Shown here one piece after another: positions 1 through 9,094 of a stretch of DNA of 64,000 nt; positions within the stretch are counted from its first letter, which is position 1, and every line of letters begins with the position of its first letter. The notes beneath the pieces were generated by a model, which had not been told where the DNA came from, ran no database searches, and saw only the letters and a program-made list of their open reading frames with translations. Location: assembly GCA_963700895.1 (NCBI GenBank), contig CAVOZI010000004.1:124001-188000 (forward strand), read 5' to 3'. Made by a program: the position numbers and the translations under genes. Origin of the DNA: Anderseniella sp963700895 (GTDB lineage Bacteria > Pseudomonadota > Alphaproteobacteria > Rhizobiales > Aestuariivirgaceae).

Positions 1-349
1 CAGCGCGCGCAGGTTCAGGGCGTCGAGCGCGGTGTCAATGTTGCCGCCGCCGAGGAAGCCGGCCCAGAAGGTCGAGGTTTTCCTCAACGGTGAGGTGCAG
101 CTTGATGGCGTCCTGGTGGGCGATGAAGTGGACGTGGGGTCCGAGCTCGCCATCATCGGCGCCGGTGAAGGAAAGCTGGCCGGCCGCGGGCTCGGCCAGT
201 CCGGCAATCAGCCGCAGCAATGACGTCTTGCCCGCGCCGTTGGGTCCGCGCAGCACCAGCATGCGCCCGCCGGACGCTGAAAAATCCAGCCCGGTGAACA
301 CCAGCCGCCCGCCGCGCTCGCACGCCAGCCCTTTGCCCGAAATCTCCAT
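1..349 (-). CDS. ccmA: CcmA haem exporter ATP-binding subunit (3' part missing, frameshifted)
   Basis: ABC-transporter ATPase of the CcmABCD complex, which acts at the inner membrane in cytochrome c maturation. The start chosen is the ATG at 349, giving MEISGKGLACERGG, the usual CcmA beginning. The Walker A motif GPNGAGKTSLLRL is clear, followed by the family-typical HQDAIKLHLTVEENLD. After ENLD the frame runs out within about 12 codons. Removing one base at 70-71 restores a CcmA-like continuation (FWAGFLGGGNIDTALDALN) to the window edge. One extra base is therefore inferred, probably a sequencing error. The rest of the gene lies outside the window. It is divergent from acnA, a common arrangement in Rhizobiales. 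The family call is firm; the frameshift cause is inferred. Confidence 0.85.
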
Positions 350-477
350 GAGACGCCGTTTAGCGCATGCATGGCGCATATAAAAGCCACCTTCGACAAG
401 AGACGTACTGGTGCTTGTCAAAAGTTTTGTCTAGAAGACGGCCATCCTCCACACCGAACGCGACGGAGCACCACCAG

Positions 478-3247
478 ATGAGCGAGCAGTCCCTCGACAG
501 TTTCAAGTGCCGCAAGACCCTGAAGGTCGGCAGCAAGTCTTATGTCTATTATTCCCTCAAGGCGGCGGAGAAGAACGGCCTGAAGGGAATCTCGTCGCTG
601 CCGTATTCGCTCAAGGTGCTGCTCGAGAACCTGCTGCGCCACGAAGACGGGCGCACTGTGACGAAGGCCGACATCGAGGCAATGGCCAAGTGGGTGACCT
701 CGAAGGGCAAGTCGACCCGCGAGATCGCCTTCCGCCCGGCCCGGGTGCTGATGCAGGACTTTACCGGCGTGCCGGCAGTGGTGGACCTTGCCGCAATGCG
801 CGACGCCATGGTCAACCTCGGCGGCAATCCGAAGAAGATCAACCCGCTGGCGCCGGTGGATCTGGTCATCGACCACTCGGTGATGGTCGACTTTTTCGGC
901 ACGGCAGGGGCGTTCAAGAAGAACGTCAACATGGAGTACGATCGCAACGGCGAGCGCTACAAGTTTCTCAAGTGGGGCCAGGGCGCGTTCGACAATTTCC
1001 GCGTGGTGCCGCCGGGCACCGGCATCTGTCACCAGGTGAACCTGGAATACCTCGCCAAGACGGTGTGGACCAAGAAGCAGAAGGTCAATGGCAAGGCGGC
1101 CACGGTTGCCTTCCCGGACACGCTGGTCGGCACCGACTCGCACACCACCATGGTCAACGGCCTGGCCGTGCTGGGCTGGGGCGTGGGCGGCATCGAGGCC
1201 GAGGCCGCGATGCTGGGCCAGCCGATCTCGATGCTGATCCCGGAAGTGGTCGGCTTCAGGCTGACCGGCAAGATGGCCAAAGGTACGACGGCGACCGACC
1301 TGGTGCTGCGGGTTGTGGAAATGCTGCGCCAGAAGGGCGTGGTCGGCAAGTTCGTGGAGTTCTACGGACCGGGCCTGTCCAACCTGTCGCTGGAAGACCA
1401 GGCGACCATCGCCAACATGGCACCTGAGTATGGCGCGACCTGCGGGTTCTTCCCGACATCCAACGAGACGCTGGCGTATCTGACAGGAACCGGCCGTTCC
1501 AAGGCGCAGGTGGATCTTGTCGAGAAGTACGCCAAGACGCAGGGCATGTTCCGTACCAAGTCGTCGCCGGATCCGGTGTTCACCTCGACGCTGGAGCTTG
1601 ACCTGGGAGATGTGGTGCCGGCCATTGCCGGGCCGAAGCGGCCGCAGGACCGGGTGGCGCTTGCCGCTGCTGCGCCGGAGTTCGCCAAGGCGCTCGCCGA
1701 CATTTCCGGCGGGCCCAAGCCCAAGAGCTCGCCTGCCAAGGGCAAGGACGAAGCCCGCATGATTGCCGAGGGCGCAGCCCAGTCGGATCATCACGTGCGC
1801 AAATGCAAGGTCGACGGCGCCAACTTCGAGATTGGCCATGGCGACGTGGTGATCGCGGCGATCACCTCGTGCACCAACACGTCCAACCCGTCGGTGATGA
1901 TCGGTGCAGGACTGCTGGCGCGCAATGCCAACAAGCTGGGCCTCAAGGTGAAGCCGTGGGTCAAGACCTCGCTGGCGCCGGGCAGCCAGGTGGTGACGGA
2001 GTATCTCAAGTCGGCCGGACTGCAGAAGGACCTCGACAAGCTGGGCTTCGATCTCGTTGGCTATGGCTGCACCACCTGCATCGGCAATTCCGGCCCGCTG
2101 CCGGAAAACATCTCGCAGGCGATCAAGGACAACGATCTGGTGGCGTGCTCGGTGCTGTCGGGCAACCGCAACTTCGAAGGCCGCGTGAACCCGGACGTGC
2201 GCGCCAACTACCTGGCCTCGCCGCCGCTGGTGGTTGCCTATGCGCTGGCCGGTTCGATGAACGTCAACCTGGCGACCGACCCGCTGGGCCACACGCCGAA
2301 GGGCGAACCGGTGTACCTGGCCGACATCTGGCCGGATGCCAAGGAAGTGGCCGAGTTCGTGCGCAAGAACGTCACCCGCAAGGCCTACCAGGCCCGCTAC
2401 AAGGACGTGTTCAAGGGCGATGCCCAGTGGCGCAAGATCAAGGTCGATGGCGGCATGACCTATGGCTGGGATGCGGCCTCGACCTATGTGCAGAACCCGC
2501 CGTACTTCGAAGGCATGAAGATGGAACCGGACCCGGTTGAGAACATCGAGAATGCCCGCATCCTCGGCCTGTTCCTCGACTCGATCACCACCGACCACAT
2601 CTCGCCGGCGGGTTCGATCAAGGCCGAAAGTCCGGCGGGCCGCTACCTCACCGATTTCCAGGTGCGCCCGGTGGATTTCAACTCCTATGGCGCGCGGCGC
2701 GGCAACCACGAGGTAATGATGCGCGGCACCTTCGCCAACATCCGCATCAAGAACCAGATGCTGGATGGCGTCGAGGGCGGCTACACGAAACATTATCCGT
2801 CGAACAAGCAGATGGCGATTTATGATGTCGGCCATGCAGTACGCCAAGGACGGCGTGCCGCTGGTGGTGTTCGCCGGCAAGGAATACGGCACCGGCTCGT
2901 CGCGCGACTGGGCAGCCAAGGGAACGCGCCTGCTTGGCGTGCGCGCGGTGATCGCGCAGTCGTTCGAGCGCATCCACCGCTCCAACCTGATCGGCATGGG
3001 CGTGCTGCCGCTGCAGTTCAACGAGGGCGACAGCTGGCAGAGCCTTGGCCTGAAGGGCGACGAGACGATCACCATCAAGGGGCTCGACGGCAAGATGAAG
3101 CCGCAGCAGGCCTTCGATGTGGAAATCACTTCAGGCGGCAAGACACAGACGGTGAAGGTGAAGAGCCGCATCGATACGGCGGACGAGCTCGACTACTTCA
3201 CCAATGGCGGCATCCTGCCTTACGTGCTGCGTCAGCTTGCGGCCTGA
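478..3247 (+). CDS. acnA: Aconitate hydratase A (one frameshift)
   Basis: Interconverts citrate and isocitrate in the TCA cycle (cytoplasm). Start is the ATG at 478, with GGAG about 9 bases upstream. With one extra base removed the product is 922 residues, in the normal range for AcnA. The three [4Fe-4S] ligand cysteines are visible: SCTNTSN (about residue 465) and GCTTCIGNSG (about 531 and 534). The swivel-domain signature GKEYGTGSSRDWAAKG is also present, but in the next reading frame. The frame breaks near 2826: GAT GTCGGCC, where homologues read YDAAMxY, so one base is surplus. The downstream frame is fully conserved to the TGA at 3247, so the gene is probably intact in the organism. It is divergent from ccmA and followed by a DUF1223 gene, a typical alphaproteobacterial neighbour. 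Confidence 0.95.
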
Positions 3248-3353
3248 CGGGCGGACTTGCCGGTCCACATCACACGCAGTGGAGGCCGCACCCGTTGCTG
3301 CCTCACCTACTCGTGAGTAGTAGTTGACCGGCAGTTCGGCCATAACCGGTGTC

Positions 3354-4124
3354 ATGAACGACAGCACTTCCATCACCCGCCGCAACCTGCTGGCATCCGG
3401 CATCGCCTGCGGTGTCCTGGCGGGCGCAGGTCCGCAAGCGCTGGCCGGCCAGGCAAAGCGCCCGCCGGTTTTCGTGGAACTGTTCACCTCGCAAGGCTGC
3501 TCGTCCTGTCCGCCTGCCGACAAGTTCATGGGCGAACTGGTGCAGCGGCCGGGCATCATTGCCGTGTCGATGAACGTCGATTACTGGAACTATCTCGGCT
3601 GGCAAGACACGCTTTCGCAGGCCGTGTTCACCCGGCGCCAGAAGGAATATGCCTCCAGGCGCGGCGATGGTCAGGTGTACACGCCGCAGATGGTCATCAA
3701 TGGCCGCACCCACGTGGTTGGCTCGCACAAGCAGACGGTACTGGAAGAAATAGGCCGGCAGGCGTCGGTGCCTGAAAGCTATTTCGTACCGGTGTCCCTC
3801 AGCGCCAATGGCAATGAACTGGACATCGAGGTGGGCGGCGGTCCGACTGACCGGATCATCCAGGCCTCGACGCTGTGGGTAATGTCGGTGGTGCCTGAGG
3901 TAACGGTGGCAATCGAGCGTGGCGAGAACTCGGGCCGCGAAATCACCTACCACAATGTTGTGCGCCAGTTGACGCCGACCGGCATGTGGAAGGGCGAAGC
4001 CATGAGCCTCAGCCTGCCGAAAAAGCACGTCATCGAAGGACAATCCGGCATGTGCGTGGCAGTGTTGCAGGGCGACAATGGCGGGGTGGTGCTGGGCTGC
4101 GCCGCGATGACGGCTACCAGTTAA
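3354..4124 (+). CDS. DUF1223 thioredoxin-fold secreted protein
   Basis: 256-residue protein of the DUF1223 family, which has a thioredoxin-like fold and unknown function. The start chosen is the ATG at 3354, giving an N-terminus with TRRNLLASG and a hydrophobic stretch ending ALAG. The twin arginines suggest Tat export, though a Sec signal is possible. The family's hallmark SQGCSSCPPADK (about residues 42-53) gives a CxxC-type redox pair. The region around VYTPQMVINGRTHVVGS is also typical of DUF1223. It lies about 100 bases after acnA in the same direction, a neighbourhood common in Rhizobiales, but no functional link to aconitase is established. No terminator is visible between the two genes, so co-transcription is possible. 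Confidence 0.85.
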   Translation: MNDSTSITRRNLLASGIACGVLAGAGPQALAGQAKRPPVFVELFTSQGCSSCPPADKFMGELVQRPGIIAVSMNVDYWNYLGWQDTLSQAVFTRRQKEYASRRGDGQVYTPQMVINGRTHVVGSHKQTVLEEIGRQASVPESYFVPVSLSANGNELDIEVGGGPTDRIIQASTLWVMSVVPEVTVAIERGENSGREITYHNVVRQLTPTGMWKGEAMSLSLPKKHVIEGQSGMCVAVLQGDNGGVVLGCAAMTATS

Positions 4125-4235
4125 AGTCCTACGACAATCACGAACTGAACATTGTCCCGCTCACGGCAGTTCGCGGGCCGGATCCCGCTCACGCCTGCGC
4201 AAGCAGAGCTTGCCTCGCTGCCGCTCGGTGGGAAG

Positions 4236-4250
4236 TGTCCTGTCAGGACA
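4236..4250. repeat. Short palindrome between convergent genes
   Basis: TGTCCTG-T-CAGGACA, a perfect 7-base inverted repeat around one base, lying between the DUF1223 gene (+) and the DUF1330 gene (-). It has no T-run, so it is a weak terminator candidate at best. A protein-binding site is equally possible. Confidence 0.3.
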
Positions 4251-4258
4251 ATGCAGCG

Positions 4259-4546
4259 TCAAAGACCTTCAACGATGACGAACTGACCGTCGGCGGCACC
4301 GGCGCGTTCGGCCTTGGCGGCGGCGTATTCCGGCGAGTTGTAGAAGGTTCGGGCAGTCGCCATGTCCGGAAACTCCAGTATCACCAGACGGCGGGTCTCG
4401 TCGTCGCCTTCCATGGTCTCAATGGCGCCCCCGCGGGCGAGATATTTGCCGCCGTACTTCGCAATCGCGGCCGGCGCGAGCGCCTTGTAGTTTTCATACT
4501 TCGCCGGATCGGTGACGTTGACGCGGGCGATGAGGTAGGCGGGCAT
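4259..4546 (-). CDS. DUF1330 family protein
   Basis: 95-residue protein of the DUF1330 family, a small ferredoxin-like (dimeric alpha/beta barrel) fold of unknown function. The full-length match runs from MPAYLIARVNVTDPAKYENY to QFVIVEGL, including the conserved YGGKYLARGG and the FPDMATARTFYNSPEYAAAK segment typical of the family. There is a GGAGG-like sequence just upstream of the ATG at 4546. It is the last gene of a minus-strand trio with the DUF429 gene and pdxY. No catalytic role can be assigned. Confidence 0.9.
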   Translation of the reverse strand: MPAYLIARVNVTDPAKYENYKALAPAAIAKYGGKYLARGGAIETMEGDDETRRLVILEFPDMATARTFYNSPEYAAAKAERAGAADGQFVIVEGL

Positions 4547-4566
4547 GGCGGTATCCTCCTTGTTGG

Positions 4567-5265
4567 TCAGGCGCTGATCTGCATGCGAAGTCCGCGGGTG
4601 TCGAACTCCGGTTCGGCGGGCAATGAGATGTGCTCGCCGCGGGCAATGCGGGCGGCAGACCAGGCGCAGGCGCAGGCATCGAGTATGTCATCCTCGCTCA
4701 CCTGTGATTTCGGCCACGATGGATGTTGCAATCGGTCAACGGGAAAGCCGTTACGGGTCAGCAGTTCGCGGCGAAGGGCGGCACCCTCTGAGGTCTTCTT
4801 GCCATGTTTGAGCGGGCGTTGATCGTTCATGATGCAAAACGAGACTTCCGGATGAATCTCATGAACTCGTTCATTCATTGAAGAGTCGATACTTGCATCG
4901 ACCTCATTCATCTTTCTGAAAAGGCCGAACGTTTGTGCGGGTATTCCCTTTTTCAGATTCTCTCGGTTGATCCGAGTTGCCTCGTCTTGACTCGTTGCCT
5001 TCAGCGCCTGCCTGCAAGGCACCGGAAACACGGATGCGGCCTTGGGGCCGAGAAGTTTTCTTGCCAAGCTTTCGCATTGTCGGTCACTCGACGTAGGAAA
5101 GCCGATGGGCATGTCTACGGCCACAATGTTGGCGGCAGTTGTGAGGGCAGCGGCGAAGTTGGCTAAGCAGGTGGCTTGCGGCGCAACGTCTGACTTGCCC
5201 GACCACGTCACCATGACCCAACCGGCCTTGCATCCATCCAACCCTGCTACAAAGAACTCACGCAT
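4567..5265 (-). CDS. DUF429 family protein (predicted RNase H-fold nuclease)
   Basis: 232 residues. Family features are visible in order: GLDGCKAGW (residues about 8-16), AVDMPIG (about 48-54), the RQCESLARKLLG and SVFPVPCR segments, and HPEVSFCIMN (about 138-147). DUF429 proteins are predicted to have an RNase H-like fold with acidic residues at the D of GLDGC and of AVDMP. Biochemical function is not established. The ATG at 5265 overlaps the stop of pdxY by 8 bases, so translation is probably coupled. The last residues follow DDILDACACAWSAARI, the usual C-terminal helix of the family. Confidence 0.85.
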   Translation of the reverse strand: MREFFVAGLDGCKAGWVMVTWSGKSDVAPQATCLANFAAALTTAANIVAVDMPIGFPTSSDRQCESLARKLLGPKAASVFPVPCRQALKATSQDEATRINRENLKKGIPAQTFGLFRKMNEVDASIDSSMNERVHEIHPEVSFCIMNDQRPLKHGKKTSEGAALRRELLTRNGFPVDRLQHPSWPKSQVSEDDILDACACAWSAARIARGEHISLPAEPEFDTRGLRMQISA

Positions 5266-6097
5266 TGGTCGAGCGGACGTGGACGATGTTGCCGGTGTGA
5301 GGGGGCGCGTCGATCAGGTCGTTCCACTGGGCGAGGTCAAGTTCGTCGTGACCGGAAAGGTTGGTGGCCTCGATGACGCGGTAGACGGTGTTGCCGGCAT
5401 GGATCAGGGCCTCTCGCGCCGACGACTTTAGGATGCGCGCGGCGAACACGCCGGCGAACAGGTCGCCCGTGCCGTGAGGCGGGTCCGGGAAGGCCTGCGT
5501 TTCATGCAGTGTGGCGTTCTTCGGCTCGACCAGCAGATTGCCGATGCCGAGCAATTGCGGGAAAGCGGACGTCACGGCGACATTCTCCGCACCGAGTGAC
5601 CTGGCAGCGTGCACCAGGCTGACATTGTCGTTCCACTCGCCGCCCGTCAGCACGTTGAGTTCGAAGCGATTGGGCGTGATGGCGTCAGCCAGTGGAACGA
5701 GATGCATCTTGATGGCTTCGATCACTTCTGGCGGAACATAAGTACCGCGGGCATCGCCGCAGACGGGGTCCACCAGTACCTGGAACTGCTGGCGTGCTTC
5801 GCGGATGCGGCGGATGAAGGCGGCTGTTGCCTCGATCTGGCCCACGTCGCGGAAATATCCCGTCATCACAAGGTCTATCTGCTGGCGCCAGTCAGGACGT
5901 TCGAACGCCGACAGCATGGCGTCGATGTCGCTTGCCGCCATGACTGGTCCCGATGGACGGCCATGGCCTGGATGATGCGGCCAGATCACGGTTGGCACCT
6001 CCCAGACATCGACGCCCAGCCGGCGCGCGGCGAATGCGGCGGCTGTATTGCCGATATAGCCGCGGGAAATGCGCGAAGAGACGGAAACGATGGCCAT
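5258..6097 (-). CDS. pdxY: Pyridoxal kinase
   Basis: Phosphorylates pyridoxal (B6 salvage) in the cytoplasm; PfkB/ribokinase-like superfamily, 279 residues. The start is the ATG at 6097 (MAIVSVSSRISRGYIGN); codons further upstream look non-coding. Family features are the N-terminal SSRISRGYIGNTAA, VDPVCGDARGTYVPPE (about residues 117-132), TPNRFELNVLTG, and the anion-hole/catalytic segment PPHGTGDLFAGVFAA, where the Asp of GTGD is the catalytic base. It is first of the minus-strand trio with DUF429 and DUF1330, and divergent from the malyl-CoA lyase-type gene. PdxY and PdxK are hard to separate by eye; PdxY is preferred because the family is the common one in alphaproteobacteria. Confidence 0.85.
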   Translation of the reverse strand: MAIVSVSSRISRGYIGNTAAAFAARRLGVDVWEVPTVIWPHHPGHGRPSGPVMAASDIDAMLSAFERPDWRQQIDLVMTGYFRDVGQIEATAAFIRRIREARQQFQVLVDPVCGDARGTYVPPEVIEAIKMHLVPLADAITPNRFELNVLTGGEWNDNVSLVHAARSLGAENVAVTSAFPQLLGIGNLLVEPKNATLHETQAFPDPPHGTGDLFAGVFAARILKSSAREALIHAGNTVYRVIEATNLSGHDELDLAQWNDLIDAPPHTGNIVHVRSTNA

Positions 6098-6256
6098 GTG
6101 GTGGGTCTGCTGATCGGGCGATTCAGTTGGCGGGAAACAGCAGTATGACCGAAGCTTGTGCAGATGGGGAAGGGGCCTCGACCAAAGCAGGCTTGTTATT
6201 GTGCGCTGCAATATCCTAAGACTGGCGCAAATCCGGAATTAATCAGGGACAACAAG

Positions 6257-7141
6257 ATGACGGTAAGACCGCGCAGAAGCGTTCTTTACATGCCGGGGTC
6301 CAATGCCCGGGCGCTGGAAAAGGCGAAAACCCTTGCCGCTGATACGTTGATCCTGGACCTCGAGGATGCGGTGGCCCCCGATGTCAAGGCAGCCGCGCGC
6401 GCGCAGGTGTGCGAGGCGGTGGCGGCGGGCGGCTATGGCAGGCGCGAGCTGATTATCCGCATCAACGGGATTGAGTCGCAGTGGGGCATGGATGATCTCA
6501 AGGCGGCTGCAAAGGCCGGACCTGCCGCCATCCTGGTGCCGAAAGTGTCGGAGGACGATGACATCGAGGCGGTGTCCGATGCGCTGGACGAGGCCGGGGC
6601 GCCGGAGGGCCTTCGCATCTGGGTGATGATGGAGACGCCGCTCGCCATGCTGAACGCCAGGAAGATTGCCAGGGCGGCGAAAAAACATCCACGCTTCGAG
6701 TGCATGGTGATGGGTACCAACGACCTCGCCAAGGAAACTGGCGCGGGCCTGGGCGAGGGGCGGCTTGCCATGCTGCCGTGGCTGATGACGTGCGTGGCGG
6801 CGGCGCGGGCCTATGGGCTGGTGATCATCGACGGCGTGTACAATGATTTCCGCGATGAGGCAGGTTGCGTCGCCGAATGCCAGCAGGGCAAGCTCATCGG
6901 CATGGACGGCAAGACACTGATCCACCCGGGCCAGATCGAGCCGGCCAACGTGGCGTTCGCACCGTCGGAGGACGACGTGGCGCAGGCGCGCGAGATCATC
7001 GCGGCGTTCGAACTGCCGGAGAACCAGGGACTCGGCGCGATCAACCTCAATGGCCGCATGGTGGAGTTGCTGCATTGCGAGGTGGCGAAGAAGACCGTTG
7101 CCATGCACGATGCGATCCGGGAGATGGAGCAGGCGGCATGA
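6257..7141 (+). CDS. mcl2: HpcH/HpaI family CoA-ester lyase, probable (S)-malyl-CoA thioesterase
   Basis: 294 residues from the ATG at 6257. It is a CitE-like member of the HpcH/HpaI aldolase superfamily: RRSVLYMPGSNARALEKA at the start, LILDLEDAVAPDVKA (Mg-binding acidic region), RINGIES and MGTNDLAKE, then the C-terminal GKTLIHPGQIEPANVAF. In Rhodobacter a paralogue of malyl-CoA lyase (Mcl2) works as malyl-CoA thioesterase in the ethylmalonyl-CoA pathway and sits near mch and sdh. The short length, the N-terminus and the position here match that paralogue better than Mcl1. The next gene, mch, starts inside its stop codon (ATGA). Lyase activity on malyl-CoA or another substrate cannot be excluded from sequence alone. 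Confidence 0.7.
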   Translation: MTVRPRRSVLYMPGSNARALEKAKTLAADTLILDLEDAVAPDVKAAARAQVCEAVAAGGYGRRELIIRINGIESQWGMDDLKAAAKAGPAAILVPKVSEDDDIEAVSDALDEAGAPEGLRIWVMMETPLAMLNARKIARAAKKHPRFECMVMGTNDLAKETGAGLGEGRLAMLPWLMTCVAAARAYGLVIIDGVYNDFRDEAGCVAECQQGKLIGMDGKTLIHPGQIEPANVAFAPSEDDVAQAREIIAAFELPENQGLGAINLNGRMVELLHCEVAKKTVAMHDAIREMEQAA

Positions 7142-8193
7142 GCAAGACCAACGCGGGCAACTTTTTCGAGGACTTCTCGATCGGGCAGGTCATCACGCAC
7201 GCGGTGCCACGCACCGTGACCGAAGGCGACCGGGCGCTCTATACCGGCCTGTACGGAACGCGCTGTGCGGTTCAGTCGTCGGACGAATTCGCCCGTGCCA
7301 TCGGCTATCTGCAATCGCCGCTGGATGACCTGCTGGTGTTTCACGTGGTGTTCGGCAAGACGGTTCCGGACATTTCGCTCAATGCAGTTGCGAACCTTGG
7401 CTATGCGGATTGCCGCTTCCTTGCCCCGGTCTTTCCCGGCGACACGCTGAGTTCTTCCTCCGAGGTGATCGGGCTGAAGGAAAACTCCAACGGCAAGACC
7501 GGCGTGGTTTACGTGCGCTCGACCGGGGTCAACCAGCGGGGCGAGGCGGTGCTGGAGTTCGTGCGCTGGGTGATGGTCAGAAAACGCGACGAGGCGCACC
7601 CTGCCCCTGAGCCGGTGGTGCCGGAGCTTCCGGGCGAGGTCAGCATCGAGAGGCTGGGTGCGGCCTGCCCGGTGATCACCCCAGCCAGGTGGGACGCCGG
7701 CCTTTCCGGTCAGCCGCACATGTGGGGCGATTACGAAGTGGGCGAGAAGATCGACCACGTTGACGGCATGACGGTGGAAGAGGCCGAGCACATGATTGCC
7801 ACCCGCCTCTACCAGAACACGGCGAAGGTTCACTTCAACCAGTTCACCGAAGGTCATGGCCGGTTCGGGCGGCGGTTGATCTATGGCGGTCACGTGATCT
7901 CGATTGCGCGGTCCTTGAGCTTCAACGGGCTGGCCAACGCGTTCCATGTGGCGGCGATCAACGGGGGCGCGCACGTGGCGCCGCTGTTTGCGGGCGGCAC
8001 GGTGTTCGCGTGGTCAGAGGTTCTCGACAAGGCGAAGCTGCCGCAACGCAGTGATGCAGGCGCGTTGCGGCTGCGGCTGGTTGCCACCAGGGACCGGCCG
8101 TGCAGCGATTTTCCACTGAAGGGCGAGGATGGCAGGTACGCCGACGGGGTGATCCTTGATCTCGACTACTGGGCGCTGATGCCGGTCATGTGA
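7138..8193 (+). CDS. mch: Mesaconyl-CoA hydratase (beta-methylmalyl-CoA dehydratase)
   Basis: 351-residue double-hotdog (MaoC-like) enzyme that interconverts mesaconyl-C1-CoA and beta-methylmalyl-CoA in the ethylmalonyl-CoA pathway. It resembles Rhodobacter Mch closely along its length: NFFEDFSIGQVITHAVPRT near the start, HVVFGKTVPDISLNAVANL, VNQRGEAVLEFVRWVMVRKRD, YEVGEKIDHVDGMTVEEAEH and RRLIYGGHVISIARSLSFNG. The ATG at 7138 overlaps the preceding stop by four bases, so the two are translated together. Its presence argues that the organism assimilates acetyl-CoA (or C1 via acetyl-CoA) through this pathway rather than only through the glyoxylate shunt. sdhCDAB follows about 100 bases downstream. 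Confidence 0.9.
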   Translation: MSKTNAGNFFEDFSIGQVITHAVPRTVTEGDRALYTGLYGTRCAVQSSDEFARAIGYLQSPLDDLLVFHVVFGKTVPDISLNAVANLGYADCRFLAPVFPGDTLSSSSEVIGLKENSNGKTGVVYVRSTGVNQRGEAVLEFVRWVMVRKRDEAHPAPEPVVPELPGEVSIERLGAACPVITPARWDAGLSGQPHMWGDYEVGEKIDHVDGMTVEEAEHMIATRLYQNTAKVHFNQFTEGHGRFGRRLIYGGHVISIARSLSFNGLANAFHVAAINGGAHVAPLFAGGTVFAWSEVLDKAKLPQRSDAGALRLRLVATRDRPCSDFPLKGEDGRYADGVILDLDYWALMPVM

Positions 8194-8213
8194 TTTTGGA
8201 ATGCATTTACGAC

Positions 8214-8229
8214 TGGTGGAATAACACCA
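8214..8229. repeat. Short inverted repeat upstream of sdhC
   Basis: TGGTG - 6 bases - CACCA within the 104-base gap between mch and sdhC. TGGT/ACCA half-sites are typical of several GntR-type operators, but the arms are only 5 bases and this may be chance. Confidence 0.25.
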
Positions 8230-8297
8230 AGGGCGGATTGCGCATGTTGCAGTGCACATAGTACACCTGCCTCATACTTTTGCGAGGTCCACACTCA

Positions 8298-8693
8298 ATG
8301 GCGGGAACACCCATGAAGGAGCGGCCGCTGTCGCCGCATCTGCAGATCTACAAGCCGATGCTGACGATGATGATGTCGATCATGCATCGCATCACCGGGG
8401 CGGGGCTCTATTTCGGCATGGCGCTGTTCGCCTGGTGGCTGTTCGCCGCTTCCCATTCCGGCGCCTATTTCGACTTCGTTCAGGGCTTTATCGGTTCGTG
8501 GTTTGGCCGGCTGGTGCTGCTGGGCTTCACCTGGGCGCTGGTGCACCATGCGCTGGGTGGACTGCGCCACCTGGTGTGGGACACCGGCCGCGGCTTTGAC
8601 CTGAAGCTGATCGAGGTGCTGGCCAAGGGCAACCTGATCGGATCGCTGGCGTTAACGCTGGTGATCTGGATCGTCGCCTACATGGTGCGTTGA
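8298..8693 (+). CDS. sdhC: Succinate dehydrogenase cytochrome b556 subunit
   Basis: 131 residues from the ATG at 8298; an in-frame ATG at 8313 would also serve. It is an inner-membrane anchor of complex II that binds haem b and ubiquinone. The family signature is ERPLSPHLQIYKPM, followed by MSIMHRITGAGLYFG. Three hydrophobic helices follow. The haem-ligand histidine region is HHALGGLRHLVWDTGRGFD. It is first of sdhCDAB, with sdhD starting 13 bases after its stop. The gap before it (8194-8297) holds the likely promoter, but no clear -35/-10 pair could be picked out. Confidence 0.95.
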   Translation: MAGTPMKERPLSPHLQIYKPMLTMMMSIMHRITGAGLYFGMALFAWWLFAASHSGAYFDFVQGFIGSWFGRLVLLGFTWALVHHALGGLRHLVWDTGRGFDLKLIEVLAKGNLIGSLALTLVIWIVAYMVR

Positions 8694-8706
8694 GAAGGCT
8701 GAATTG

Positions 8707-9087
8707 ATGAACATGAGAACCCCCCTCAGCAAGGTTCGTGGCCTCGGATCGGCCAAGTCCGGCACTGAGCATTTCTGGCACCAGCGGCTGACGGCCGTGG
8801 CCAACATCCCGCTGATCATCTTTCTTGGCTTCTTCTGCGTTGCGCATGTGGGCTCAAGCCAGGCCGAGATGACGTCTGCCATCGCCAACCCGCTGGTGGC
8901 GCTGATGCTGGTGTTCACCATCATCTCGGTCACCTGGCACATGCGGCTGGGCATGCAGGTCATCATCGAGGACTACGTGCACTCCGAGGGCGCAAAGCTG
9001 GCCGCGCTGCTGGCCAACACGTTCTTCTGCGCAGCAGTGGCACTGATCGGCCTGTTTGCCGTTCTCAAGATTTCTTTCGGAGGCTGA
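8707..9087 (+). CDS. sdhD: Succinate dehydrogenase hydrophobic membrane anchor subunit
   Basis: 126 residues from the ATG at 8707; a TTG three bases earlier is in frame but not needed. Second membrane anchor of complex II, with three predicted transmembrane segments. Family features are LSKVRGLGSAKSGTEHFWHQR at the N-terminus, facing the cytoplasm, and the haem/quinone region HMRLGMQVIIEDYVH (about residues 79-93). It lies between sdhC and sdhA in the standard sdhCDAB order, with 7 bases to sdhA. Confidence 0.95.
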   Translation: MNMRTPLSKVRGLGSAKSGTEHFWHQRLTAVANIPLIIFLGFFCVAHVGSSQAEMTSAIANPLVALMLVFTIISVTWHMRLGMQVIIEDYVHSEGAKLAALLANTFFCAAVALIGLFAVLKISFGG

Positions 9088-9094
9088 CACGCTG

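Noticed and set aside
2822..2832. Programmed +1 frameshifting in acnA, sucB, obgE and others
   Set aside because: The sites share no common shift motif or stop codon, and homologues are made in one frame. Error is more likely; only proB has a plausible slippery site.
418..3171. A 900-residue open frame on the minus strand opposite acnA
   Set aside because: It is Arg/His-rich, has no recognisable domain and mirrors the GC-rich third-position bias of acnA. It is a shadow of the real gene.
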